Shown here: piece after piece, positions 20,102 to 32,520 of the stretch | Numbering within the stretch: position 1 is the stretch's first letter | Layout: each line of letters opens with the position of its first letter | Assembly (NCBI RefSeq): GCF_024679095.1 | Contig: NC_066544.1 | Coordinates: 4,157,524-4,221,523 of the forward strand | DNA from: Eriocheir sinensis | Taxonomy: Eukaryota > Arthropoda > Malacostraca > Decapoda > Varunidae | Length of the DNA: 64,000 bases | Direction of reading: 5' to 3' | Notes under the pieces: model-generated | The model's input: only the letters and a program-made list of their open reading frames with translations | Told to the model about the DNA's origin: nothing | The model's database searches: none | Program-made: the position numbers and the translations under genes

Positions 20102-22079
20102 AGATAAAGGGTAGTGTTGTAAATGATTGTAGAATATTTATTTACTTTTTTTCTTATTTATTCATTCATGTACTTGTTTGCTTCATATAATAGAACATCA
20201 CTTTCACGTTAATTTTTTTTTGTTCATTCGTTTCCAGTTTAAAATTGTTAAATAGATTGTTGTTGAAGATTTACACTTTTTTTTATGTTAGTTAAAAATG
20301 CTAAAAGTAATCATTTGAGATATATGTATTGTAGTTATTTTTCTTATGGACAACAGAGGAATATTGAAGGACGATATTTTTAAAAGTTTTGTGGTAAAGA
20401 TAAAAAAAATTCGTGTTGTGTGAATTAGAAACACGAGTAGAAAATGAGAATCAAATTGCTGCACAAAGGAACCACAACAAAAGGTGAATTGATGGCCGGA
20501 TGCTCCTTTGGGCCTGATGAGACGACGAAAGAAAGATATGGGAAAAACTACAAGTATCTCATGAATATGGAAAATTACTACAAGATTCTTAAAATAAGGT
20601 TAATCAAGAAAAAAATGATGACGGAATTACCTTTGAGGGTTGATAATGACGTCGGTTTAACTCGGAATTTCCCTTGTTAGCGATTCCTAATTCCGGGTCA
20701 AAGCTCCTGCCCCCCTCCCTTCACCCCCCCCTCTCGCCTCCTCCCCCCTCCTCCTTCCCTCCTTGTATCTTCCTCTCTCACCTCCCCCTCCCTCAAGGCT
20801 CTCGCTTCGCCAAATTCGATTCCGGAACCTTTTACTCCACGCATAAATTTGTCTAATATTTTGATAACCGGCGTTGAGGAGGCCGGTTGTGGCTCTAATG
20901 GCCCGCTCCGTTATCCGGCCGCTCCGGTTAATCAAATTGGCTGATTCGATTTACTCTCCCGGTGTGGCGTTTCCTTTTCTTCCTCTGCTGCCGTACAGAC
21001 TTGCTTTTTTTCTCCACCCCTTTATCTGTGTCCCCCCCGCCGTCCCCTCCCTCCGCTCCCCGCTTCCGTGTCTCGCTCATTTATCTGTTCACTCCTTCCT
21101 TTATGCTTAACAAATATCTATTATTTTCAACTTAATTCGCTGTACGTATCATTGTTTCTTTTCTTCTGTTGTTAGCATACCCACAGATGCTTGTATTTGT
21201 GTGTGTTTGTATGTATTTCCTGCTTCTGGAGGCCTTGACGTTGTGAACAGACTGGCGCACTACAATGACCTACACGGGCCACAGTAGGCAGATGCAACCA
21301 ATCTGTAAGGGCCTATTAGTGGTACTCCTTGGGAAGAGTTCTCCCCAATAACAATACCTTTTAAGGTAGTAGGGCGGGTTACTGACTGACACCTCCCAAT
21401 AAATGACGAAGAGTTTCAATCAGTTGGTCCTTGTATCCGGCAGCGAATGAGTGCCTGGTTAGGGTCACAATCAGGGTCACTCCGGAGCAAAGGGTGTAAA
21501 GAACATCGGGGGTAATGAGCCAGACCACCGTTGGTTGCTGAACCTGCGCACTTATAATACGACTATGAAAATGAGAAGTATTGTGTTGGTACTCATTAAG
21601 GATGTAGGACACATTATGGAAAGTAGGATTGGTGAGGATCAAAAAGTGTTATAGAGCGGTCGTGCGTTTTTTTTTCTGTAAAGGCAAACCTGTGGGTAGC
21701 AAGCTGGAACATGGAAAGTTTTTTATTCACAAATTTCTATGCTGTAAAGAGCATAGTCGATTCCATTAGTGCCAACTAATTCACGGTATCTGTAACATTT
21801 AAAATAAATTAAACATACAAACTGAATACAATATTTTTCTATGCGCGAAAGTCCAGCTATGATGATGATGATGATGTTGACAAGCTGATGATGATGCTGA
21901 ATCAATAATGAACGAAGGGGGCGATTTTTATGCAAATGTAGGGGAAAAAAGTTGCCGGAGTAATCACGGGGAGAAGTAATGGCGAAGATTCATGTGATTA
22001 AAGGACAAACCCTGAGTGACTTTTCTAATAATCACTCTTGAAAATTATGCATATATTCACTGATAAAAAAAAGGCGTGG
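20102..22079. other. AT-rich unique sequence, no gene
   Basis: The longest stretch of ordinary-looking DNA. Two spots are listed separately (20440-20625 and 21379-21642). Around 20640-20960 lie unique patches with TGACGTCG and a GGCCGGTTG..CCGGTTAATCAAATTGG segment separated by C-rich DNA. Confidence 0.55.
20440..20625 (+). pseudogene. possible relic of a reverse-transcriptase ORF
   Basis: The plus-strand frame reads YGKNYKYLMNMENYYKILK followed by RLIKKKMMTEL. The pattern GYKYLGxLE....IK.....IKKEY with a Lys-rich helix is one I associate with a class of invertebrate retroelement ORFs. The match is short, no catalytic motif lies nearby, and there are stops beyond 20680. This is a weak call; chance is possible. 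Confidence 0.2.
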
Positions 22080-22082
22080 CGA

Positions 22083-23185
22083 AAATAGATGTGGAAATCT
22101 CCATCTGGAAAACAAACTTTATCTTCACACACCGGCGGGACATAATGTAAGATTTAAGAATTCAAGAGAGTAAATGTTGGTAGCGACATTATGGTTAGAT
22201 GTGGAATCAAGATCAACCTGAGAAAAATAATAAATAATTTGGTGAGAAAGCCGCATACAACTTTAATGAACCTGCATGATGGAAATCTCGGAATTACGGT
22301 CATTATCCTAATCAGATGTGCAGCGTCTTACAACGAAGAAAATCTTGACATTGAAAAAAAAATAAAACTAAGAAGCTGTGCTTGAAATAAAGGATAGAAA
22401 ACGAATGCAATCACTGTCAACTTCTGTCTTCAGAAACTAAACAACTAATGCAGACACACAGAAATATCAAAGTATGTACAGTCAACCAAAGACAAAACAG
22501 AGGCAGTAGAACTTACTTGACAAAAAACCGCTTTGTTTGCTGTTCATTTTACGAGACGGCCTTCAACTCCGTGAGAACTGCAGCCGTACTCAATGCGATG
22601 AGACAAAATGGGAAGCAAGGAAAATCTTTCATATATATCTTGAATAAATTTCGTAATCACCATCATTTCCTTCCATTACTAATCCACAGCAGGAGTAAGA
22701 AGCTTCCCAACGTTTTCCACCTCTCTCTGTCCGATGTTAGTGTACTCTGTCCTGCTCCGGCAAATGCTCTAATTTCATCTTTCCACGTGGTCATCTGTCA
22801 GCCCTAATTTTCATAAGCTCTGTGTGTCCGCTATGTTACTCTTCTTGCCCGTCTAGTATCAGCTGTACGCAAGATATGGGCTGCCCATTCACTGCCCAAC
22901 TTCCAAGTCTAAAGATATATATTAACAAAAGGAGACATCGATCACTAGACTACAGACACCGGAAAAGTTCCAATAAGGAAAGGAGTTAGACAAGGTGATT
23001 CAATATAGCCTAAACTGTTTACGGCGTGCTTAGAAGAAAAAAATAAAAGGACCACAACTAGTCATGCAGAGAACAAATAGTCGTCCAGGAGGAAGGTCTT
23101 GAAATAGTTAATCAGTTTTGTGTACTTGAACATCTGATAAAATAACTATTTCACTCGAAGCGGAAATAAAAGACCTTTGAGAGTT
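22083..23185 (+). pseudogene. RTE-clade LINE relic, left part
   Basis: Scattered frames on the plus strand line up in RTE order. WKSPSGK near 22095 and VNVGSDIMVRCGIKINLRK at about 22172-22230 fit the end of an apurinic-type endonuclease (SDH read as SDI). Then YETAFNSVRTAAVLNAMRQNG at about 22551-22613 fits RT motif A (YEKAFDSV..AVL.AL..QG). IRKGVRQGDSI-stop-PKLFTACLEE at 22974-23038 fits the RTE block GVRQGDTISPKLFTACLEE. An EIVNQF frame after it fits the strand before the thumb. Stops and shifts are frequent and the YADD block is lost. It is old and dead, and clearly a different LINE clade from A and B. Confidence 0.7.
22690..22905 (-). pseudogene. minus-strand RTE C-terminal fragment
   Basis: Inside the plus-strand relic the minus strand reads WAAHILRTADTRRARRVT, then WKDEIRAFAGAGQSTLTSDR and RWKTLG. 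This fits the RTE C-terminal pattern WAGHI.RRTD.RW...V...W followed by RW.DDI...AG..W...A.DR..W..LGEA. It is therefore a second RTE piece in the opposite orientation, either inserted or left by an inversion. Confidence 0.6.
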
Positions 23186-23189
23186 TTCG

Positions 23190-26100
23190 GGAACTAACGT
23201 AACCTCTACCGTTGTGCTTTATGCACACTTACCGAACGGGCGCAAGCCACTCCCGGTGAGGTATATATGGGAAGTGAGGAGGGTGCTGAAGCCCTCCATA
23301 GACCCTTCCCATTACCTCATTAACCGTTTCCCTATTGACTCATCTACACCAGAGAGTAGTTCAGCATGCTCTCTAAAGACAGATCCTCTCTCTATCCACA
23401 CCACACTACTCACACAACACTCATACCTTTTCCCAAAATTCAAAATTCAAAATGGCGTTCAGAAATAGAGCCTCGGAGCTCCCGCCTGGGGGGGGGACCA
23501 CAAATTCCCCCAGGGAGGACTCCCCTTCTGGCTGCCGACCTGAGAGGTGTCTTGATAACTCCTCGAACCTTTTTCTTATCAATTTCTGCAACATTCGCGG
23601 TCTTCGTTCTAATTTTCATTCTGTGGAACACCATCTCTCCTCCTCTAAACCTCACCTTCTCTTCCTCACCGAAACACAGGTTTCTGAGGCTACTGACAGC
23701 AATCTCTACTCTGTTCCCTCCTACTATCTCTATCCTCAATTTCAATCCAAAGCTGGATGTTGCGTCTACGTACGCAACGACATCGCTTGCTCTCGTGCCC
23801 ACGACCTTGACTCCTCTGAATTTTCCACCATCTGGCTAAGACTTCATTGTCATTCTATTACTAAATACATTTGTGCTGTTTGTCTTTCACCTATTTCTAC
23901 TAACTTTGTAAAATTCTTTGACTACCTGAACTCTAAAGTGGAGCACATCTTGACTCACTCTCCCTTCGCTGAAATCTCCATCCTTGGAGATTTCAATGTT
24001 CACCACCAGCTTTGGCTTTCATCCTCTTTCACTGACCAGCCTGGTGAACAAGCCTACAACTTTGCTCTCCTCAATGACCTAGAGCAGTTGGTTCAGCACC
24101 ATTCACGTATTCCCGACCGTCTTGGAGACCGGCCCAACATACTAAACCTCTTCCTTACCTCTAAACCTTCTGCTTACTCTGTCAAACTGTTCTCTCCGTT
24201 GGGCTCCTCCGATCACAACCTTATTTATGTACTCTGTCCTATCGCTCCTGTACACTCTCTGGACCCACCGAAGAGGCGATGCTTCTGGTATTTTGCTTCA
24301 GCTCGGTGGGACGACCTGAGGATGTACTTTTCCGATTTCCCGTGGAATGATTACTGCTTCCAGGATAGAGACCTCTCTGTGTGTGCCCAGCACATCATAA
24401 AGGCGATTGTCTCAGGAATGGAGGCATACATTCCACGTACTTTCTCTACTCCCCATGCTAAAAAGCCTTGGTTTAATCACGCTTGTTTTCGTGCTGTCAA
24501 AGATAGAGAGGCAGCTCACAAAAGGTCCCAGAGTCTTCCAACTCCCGCTAACCATGACCTTTACATCTCCGCCCGGAATCGTGCCAGATCTATTCTTCGA
24601 CTTACCAAAAACTCCTTTATCCATAGCAAATGTCAACACCTTGCTTTCTCTAATTCTTCCAGAGACTTCTGGCACTTAGCCAAAAATATCTCCTCCAATT
24701 TCACTTCTTCCTCTTTCCCGCCTCTTCTTAACCCAGACGGCAGCGCCGCCGTCTCTTCTATCCCTAAGGCTGAGCTCTTTGCTCAAACTTTCTGTAATAA
24801 CTCCACTCTGGACGATTCTGGGCATATTCCTCATACTCATCCCCCCTCCGACTCCTTTATGCCTGCTACTAAGATTTTTCCTAATGATGTCTTCTATGCC
24901 CTCTCTGGCCTCAACTCTCAGAAGGCTTATGGACCTGATGGAGTGCCTCCTATTGTCCTTAAAAACTGTGCTTCCGTGCTGATACCCTGCCTGGTCAAAC
25001 TCTTTCGCCTCTGCCTATCAACATCTACCTTTCCTTCCTGCTGGAAGTACGCCTTCGTACAGCCTGTGCCTAAGAAGGGTGACCGTTCCAATCCCTCAAA
25101 CTACTGCCCTATAGCTTTACTTTCCTGTCTATCTAAAGCTTTTGAATCAATCCTTAACCGGAAGATTCAAAAGCACCTTTCCACTTCTAACCTTCTATCT
25201 GATCGCCAGTATGGGTTCCGCAAGGGGCGTTCTACTGGCGATCTTCTTGCTCTCTTAACTGATTCTTGGTCATCCTCTCTTAGCCGTTTCGGTGAAACTT
25301 TCTCAGTTGCACTAAACATATCGAATCCTTCGATAGAGTCTGGCACAAGTCTTTGCTTTCTAAACTGCCCCCTTTCGGATTCTATCCCTCTCTCTGTTCC
25401 TTTATCTCCAGTTTCCTTTCCGGCCGTTCTATCTCTGCTGTGGTAGACGGTCACTGTTCTTCTCATAAACCTATTAACAGTGGTGTTCCACAGGGCTCTG
25501 TCCTATCACCCTGTCTCTTCCTGTTATTCATCAATGATCTTCTTTACATAGCAAACTGTCCTATCCACTCATACGCTGATGACTCCACTCTGCATTATTC
25601 AACTTCTTTCAACAGAAGACCCTCTCAACAGGAATTACATGACTCCAGGCTGGAGGCTGCAGAACGCTTAACCTCAGACCTTACTATCATTTCCGATTTG
25701 GGTAAAAGGAACCTTGTGTCCTTCAATGCCTGAAAAACTCAATTTCTCCACCTATCAACTCGACACAATCTTCCAAACACCTATCCCCTATTCTTAGAGA
25801 ACACTCAACTGTCACCATCTTCAACACTAAACATCCTCGGTCTATCCTTAACTCAAAATCTTTACTGGAAACTTCACATCTCTTCTCTCACTAAATCAGC
25901 TTCCTCGAGGTTGGGCGTTCTGTATCGTCTCCGCCAGTTCTTCTCCCCCGCACAGTTGCTATCCATATACAGGGGCATTGTCCGCCCTCGTATGGAGTAT
26001 GCATCTCACGTGTGGGGGGGCTCCACTCACACAGCTCTCTTGGACAGAGTGGAATCTAAGGCTCTTCGTCTCATCAGCTCTCCTCCTCTTACTGATAGTC

Positions 26101-26535
26101 TTCTACCTCTTAATTTCCGCCGCCATGTTGCCTCTCTTTCTATCTTCTATCGATATTTTTATGCTGACTGCTCTTCTGAACTTGCTAACTGCATGCCTCC
26201 CCCCCTCCCGCGGCCCCGCTGCACGCGACTTTCTACTCATGCTCATCCCTATACTGTCCAAACCCCTTATGCAAGAGTTAACCAGCATCTTCACTCTTTC
26301 ATCCCTCACTCTGGTAAACTCTGGAGCAATCTTCCTTCTTCTGTCTTTCCTCCTGCCTACGACTTGAACTCTTTCAAGAGAAGGGTATCTGGACACCTCT
26401 CCACCCGAAATTGACCTCTGTTTCGGCCACCTCTTTAGACTCTTTTTGTGAGCAGCGAGTAGCGGGCGATTTTTTTATTATTGTTTACTTTTTTTGTGCC
26501 CTTGAGTTGTCTCTTGTAAAAAAAAAAAAAAAGTT
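23190..26535 (+). mobile_element. near-full-length LINE family A
   Basis: It has a 5' leader of about 260 bp, one long ORF with endonuclease and reverse transcriptase, a 3' UTR with GAGCAGCGAGTAGCG and TGTGCCCTTGAG, and an A-run at about 26518-26532. AGTTTTC at about 23183-23189 and again just after the A-run may be a short target-site duplication. RTE sequence in the same orientation lies on both sides, so LINE A seems to have landed in an older RTE element. Three further copies lie in the window (1161-1296, 43411-45222 and 58764-60603 minus). No separate ORF1 was seen. Confidence 0.85.
23452..26414 (+). pseudogene. LINE A endonuclease/reverse transcriptase, two lesions
   Basis: The ORF starts at ATG 23452 ([12 protein letters not shown]), in good position after the leader. 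Residues about 40-270 form an APE-type endonuclease with [21 protein letters not shown] and GSSDHNLI, so the catalytic Asn, Glu, Asp/Asn and His are all present. Residues about 490-660 begin the reverse transcriptase ([30 protein letters not shown]). A one-base deletion near 25323, compared with the copy at 44020, shifts the frame exactly in motif A (DISKAFDRVWH). The next frame resumes with SGVPQGSVLSP and intact YADD at 25572-25583. It meets a TGA at 25731-25733 (Ser codon in sister copies), then runs open to 26414, ending KRRVSGHLSTRN. With only two lesions it is the youngest-looking LINE here but is inactive as read. CR1/Jockey-type group; clade uncertain. Confidence 0.85.
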
Positions 26536-26599
26536 TTCAGTCAGTCTGTTCTCCGGCCATGATCAGACCACTTGGGCAGCGGCCAAATCTCGATAATGG

Positions 26600-26830
26600 C
26601 CCGAAGAGGAGTGAAGTGAAGCGATCGATGCTGGGAATCACAATGTATAAGAGAACAGACAAAAATAAACGATATAATAAATGCAATTAAAATTAAGGCA
26701 TGTCAGTGGTCAAGACGCCTGTATGGAAGAACTGCGACAGATGGACAAAGAGTCACAGACTGGGTGACGACTTATTAAAAGATCCAAGGAAAGGTCGTAA
26801 CCAGACGGTGTGATGAAGCATATGGTGCAT
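26600..26830 (+). pseudogene. RTE-clade LINE relic, right part
   Basis: The frame SEVKRSMLGITMYKRTDKN at about 26609-26665 fits the RTE block RAMERSMLGISLRDRIRN. It is followed by KACQWSRRLYGRTATDGQRVTDW at about 26695-26765, which fits K.QW.GH..RRTD.RW...V..W. Orientation is the same as the left relic at 22083-23185, and it continues the RTE order after a gap of perhaps 70 residues. I infer one RTE element interrupted by LINE A. Confidence 0.65.
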
Positions 26831-27234
26831 GCCTTTTTATCTCGTTTCATTAAGTAAAAAAGAAAGAGTTATAAACTGTCTCCTCCCTCTCGTCATTACC
26901 TTCCTTACGACCTCGCTCTTATCCCCTCATTACCCTCATATCTTTCCTTCCTCTGCATGCTCCCAGAAAAAGTGTTCACTCCTCCTCCTCCTCCTTCTCC
27001 TCATTTCCCCTCACCTCTCCTCACGGTCTCCCTTCGTCCCCTCAAGCAGTTTTGGCTAATTCGCGGTAATTCCCCTTTTACCTTTTTTTCCGAATCTGCC
27101 ATCAACGTAATAACCTTACCTTCCCCTTCCTTTTCCCTCCATCCCTCCCCATCCCTTCCTCCTCTGCCTTGCCCTCCTTACCCTCACCTCCCCTCTCTTC
27201 ATCCCTCACCCCGCCCCCGTGCCCTCCCTCCTTC
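26831..27234. other. pyrimidine-rich sequence, no gene
   Basis: CCTCC and TTCC mixtures; nothing recognised. Confidence 0.6.
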
Positions 27235-27520
27235 TCCTTAATTGATCATTCCGCCCCGACTAATTGCATTATTGGCGCCAATTAAAGGACCACCAAATCA
27301 AGAAAAATGCCGACCCTCTCTGGAGATTCGGTGGAGTTATCGCCAAATTTTGTTCCCGGGAAGGTTTGAGGAGTGTGGCGCGAGGCGAGGCAAAGGAGAC
27401 AGTCAGACGTGTGGCTGCGTGTGGACGGTAATTAAACACGGCACAAAACAAACCCATTAGCTGATTGGTGAATAATGAGGCGATCAAAAACTGGGAATGT
27501 CATCAGATTTGCCATTAGTA
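27235..27520. promoter_or_regulatory. unique island with homeodomain-type sites
   Basis: It contains GACTAATTGCATTATTGG, CCAATTAAAG, GGTAATTAAACACGG and CCATTAGCTGATTGG within 280 bp, in otherwise balanced, non-repetitive DNA set between pyrimidine-rich blocks. I infer a candidate enhancer or conserved non-coding element. Confidence 0.3.
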
Positions 27521-28080
27521 TTATTGTGACTGTTATTAGTGTTTTGGGGGCCTGATCTGTTTGGGAAGATTAAAATCCTCCTGGTCATTCGTGTTGCCAG
27601 GCTGCCTTTCCATCTGATCCGTGCCAATGGGTTGGTGTGTGTGCACCGGCGGTCACAGCTGAAGGCGGAACGTTTATAACCCTGGACAGTGCCGCGGCCT
27701 GTGGTGCGAATGCCATCGTGAGAGTGGTGACCAGCACGGACTCGGGACTTGATAAAGGGACAAGGCTATAGTGAGTTATTTAATTCATGCATGCACTCCC
27801 CTGCTGTTCTCCGCTTTTCTTTACCATCTGGAAACTCTAAAGAGCCTCCAAACTTCTTGAAGGACACTAGAGTCGGCCTCGGTATTCCAGGATTTCTGTA
27901 TTGCCGCCGATATCTTGTTGGTTGGCTCTTGTTAATTCCCGGCGGTCAGTGTGATCGTCACGAGGCGCAGTGGGAGTGAGGGTGAAGCGGCATGTGGGTG
28001 ATCTTCCGCCACTCGGTTGTAAACACTCCTCTCGATACTGACTCAGAGCCCCTCATTCATCCCGTCGTGCATTAACTATT
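27521..28080. other. unique sequence, no gene
   Basis: Balanced composition without repeats; short frames only, none recognised. Confidence 0.55.
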
Positions 28081-28560
28081 CAGCTGCAGCGACTTCTATA
28101 CTATACTACTACTATTACTTCTACTATACTACAACTACAACTACTACTACTACTACTACTACTACTACTGCTACTACTGTTTTTGAATTTTACAGTTATA
28201 TATAAATTCAGTTTCCTGACTGACTATCTGTCTTTCTTCATCCATATCCACCGAACATGCTTCCCCTCCTCCTTCTCATCCTACGGCAGCTCATCCTCCT
28301 ACTCCTCCTCTGCCGTCTCCTCTGCCTTCTCCTCCACCACCTCCTCCACCACATCCTCCTCCTCCTCCTCCTCCTCCTCCACGAGATTATACATGTGCAT
28401 CACTAAGCTGTAGAAGTAACTGGAGTGAGTTCGGGTGCGGAAGGGAAGGTAATCTAGCACGGAGATAAAGTTAACTCGGGGCGGAGGAAGAGGAAGAGGA
28501 GGAGGAGAAGGAGGAGGAGGAGGAGGAGGAGAAGCTTGCAGTTGGTAGCGCCGCCATTGC
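28081..28560. repeat. (CTA)n, (CTC)n and (GGA)n arrays
   Basis: ACT/CTA repeat at about 28101-28177, CTC repeats at about 28270-28380, GGA repeats at about 28484-28533. The CTC and GGA blocks are complementary, 110 bp apart. Confidence 0.8.
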
Positions 28561-29010
28561 TCACGCCGACTACCCAACAATTACAACAAATAAATTTTAA
28601 GCGTTCAAAGAAAGAGATTTTTTTTTTTCTTTCGAGCTCCCCCTTCAACATTCTGCAATAATCCAAAAGTCATCGTGTGTTTACAATTGATAAAGCCAAG
28701 GCAGAACACGGCGGGGAAAGTTGGTACACGAAAATAACGCGAATGATGCCGGATGCTGTTAATCGATGTTTTCGGCTTTATTTTTTTCCTCTGCTTTATA
28801 CATGTCGAGGTGCACCAAACGATTCTTCCTTTTCTTTCTTTTACACTCGTATTGGTTTCCAGGGACGGTTTATTTTATCATCTAATTTATACATGTTTAG
28901 AAGCAGCAAAACTTTCTTCCTTTTCTTCTCCCTTTAACACATCTATTGGTTTCCTGGGTCGGTTTAAGGGAAATGGGGACCGTGAGATTGGCGCGAGGGT
29001 GAGGCATGAT

Positions 29011-29011
<1 letters not shown>
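28561..29011. other. unique sequence with a short duplicated motif
   Basis: TATTGGTTTCC.GG.(A/T)CGGTTTA occurs at about 28850 and again at about 28944. No gene. Confidence 0.5.

Positions 29012-29014
<3 letters not shown>

Positions 29015-29089
<75 letters not shown>
29015..29089 (+). repeat. (GT)n microsatellite, 75 bp
   Basis: Pure TG units. Confidence 0.95.
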
Positions 29090-29090
<1 letters not shown>

Positions 29091-29489
29091 GATTGGTTGT
29101 TTTTTGGGTGATAGGCCTCGTTATGAGTGTCGGTGTGGATGTGGTTGATGGGTGGCTGTATGGTTGATAGTATTTTGTATTTTCGTTTTGCTAATGGCTC
29201 CGGTGTGGCGCAAAGCCTCATCCCCCTGATTTGGTTTGTCCGGGCTTTGTTTACATACACAGGATGGATGAACTTCGACACGGTACTCTGTCTTTTGTCA
29301 ACTGCTTGTCGGGATCTGTCCCACCCAAATTTCTTTATATTTTTATAAAAGTAAATGATGACGTGTGTATGTATATAACTAGGATATCAACAATCACCTT
29401 CTTCTTGTGACCTATTTCGCCTTGCATCGCTTTTTAGGTCCTCCTTGGTACTTCTTTATAAACTTATTTATTCACTTAGTTACTCTGTG
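29090..29489. other. unique sequence, no gene
   Basis: Nothing recognised. Confidence 0.5.
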
Positions 29490-29888
29490 AGAGTAAAGAT
29501 TGGGTTCCGCGATGCGCAGATCAGGAAAAGACAAACCAAATCAGGAGGACGAAACTTAACGCCACACTGGTAGGCTTCCTTGGTGGGGGTCTGGTGGTCG
29601 ATCCCAGTCGGTTGCAGCGTAGGCAGGTGTTTATAGAGGCGCCATCTTGCTTGGCTCATGCTGCTGCCTCCCGGAGTTCTTCTTTGATCCACTTTTTTTT
29701 TAGAGAAGAGAGAGAGTATTTAGAGTCCGGGTTGATAGATGGTCTTCAGGGCAGAATGTTGGTAGTGTTAGGCCACTCGGTGATGGCTGAAATATTGCCA
29801 GCTTGCTTGTAGCGGTGGGCGGGACGAAAACCTGCGTCCTCCTGGACGCCGAGTCCGCACGCTGACCACTCAGCCACCGCCTCCCCAG
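29490..29888 (-). mobile_element. tRNA-derived SINE (family S1), minus strand
   Basis: Read on the minus strand it starts GAGGCGGTGGCTGAGTGG (A-box-like), has a decayed B box (GCAGGTTTTCGTCCC) near 29830, then ATCACCGAGTGGCCTAA, TATCAACCCGGACTCTA, AGCCAAGCAAGATGG and CCACCAAG. These blocks occur in the same order in the plus-strand copy at 807-1128. An A-run with GA repeats interrupts the body near 29690-29715. Non-coding; Pol III-type element. Confidence 0.8.
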
Positions 29889-31362
<1,474 letters not shown>

Positions 31363-31365
<3 letters not shown>

Positions 31366-31734
31366 CCTTTCGTGAAACTTTCTCTCTCACACACAACATA
31401 CTCAGACACACTTAAACACTATGGAGGAGGAGGAGGAAGGAGAGGAGGAGGGGCAAGAATAGGAGGAAGAGAAGGAGGAGGAGGGGAGGAGGAAGGCAAT
31501 CGCTGCGGTGTCAAATATCTCCTTCAAGGTCATGCTATTATCACCCTCCCTCAATAATATATTCCTTCGGGGGGAAGAGAAGGAAGAAGGCGAGAAGAGG
31601 CGGCGGAGGAGGAGGCGGAGAAGGAAGAAGAGGAGGAGGAGGAGTAATCTCAGGCTGGGGGCTGACCTCCCTTCTCAACCCCTTCCGCCCCCTTCCCCCC
31701 CTCCGTCTCCCTCTCTGGGACACGCGGTGACGCT
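31363..31734. other. GGA-rich sequence, no gene
   Basis: Purine-rich with GGA/GAA repeats at about 31420-31490 and 31575-31645. Confidence 0.65.
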
Positions 31735-31995
31735 CAAGACGGTAACCCTTGACCTCGGCGCCCTATCACGATGAAATAAAGACCCAAATGAGTGGTTATT
31801 TGGAGACAGGGACACGCCCTTGGCCGCAGCCCCTCATTTTGGACTCCGGGAGGGTCAGGCCAGATTTTTGTAATATCTTTTAATCGGAAATTGTGGGTCC
31901 GTTCACTTAGAAGCATTTATCGTAATGACGGGACACTGGATGCGCGATGGCCCAGGGAGATGCAATTGGAATTTCTTAAATATGGGTGTTGATTG
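31735..31995. promoter_or_regulatory. unique island, candidate conserved element
   Basis: Balanced, non-repetitive 260 bp including AACCCTTGACCTC (nuclear-receptor half-site-like), TTTTAATCGG (homeodomain-like) and TTATCGTAATGACGG. The contrast with GGA-rich and GGGG-rich neighbours is sharp. Function is inference only. Confidence 0.28.
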
Positions 31996-32226
31996 GGAGC
32001 CTCGGTCAAGGTGGAGGGGGCGTGGGGGGGGGTGTTGGTTGTTCGTGGCGGGGGATGAGGAGACCACAGGCGACCGCAGGGGGCTGTGACGGCGCGGCGC
32101 CTGGGGGAAGAGTCGGGGAGAAGAGATGAACGGTATAAAAAATAATAACTTGGTCAGGTTTATTTGTGGTGTTTTTTGTGTTGTGAGTCTGTGGAAGACG
32201 CGTCCCTACGTGAGCTACCTTCTGCC

Positions 32227-32281
<55 letters not shown>

Positions 32282-32420
32282 CGTTATCTCCCAGAGGTGA
32301 GGACGGGAAGGGAAAGAGAGGGATGCGGCGAGGCGGTGGCGGCGGCGGAGATGGTGGTGGTGGTGCTCTGAGAGTATGACTGCATGTTTATTCCTTTGTC
32401 CTACACGTGAGAGAGAAGGA

Positions 32421-32474
<54 letters not shown>

Positions 32475-32520
32475 GAGGGAGGGAGGGAGGGGGAGGGAGG
32501 AAAAAAGAGCACTCCTCCCC
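31996..32520. repeat. G-rich sequence with CA and GA arrays
   Basis: (CA)n at about 32227-32278, GGT/GGC repeats near 32330-32365, (GA)n at about 32427-32471, then GGGA repeats. Confidence 0.8.

Noticed and set aside
23366..23839. 157-codon frame overlapping the start of the LINE A ORF
   Set aside because: It is out of frame with the endonuclease motifs and has no motif of its own; a shadow frame.
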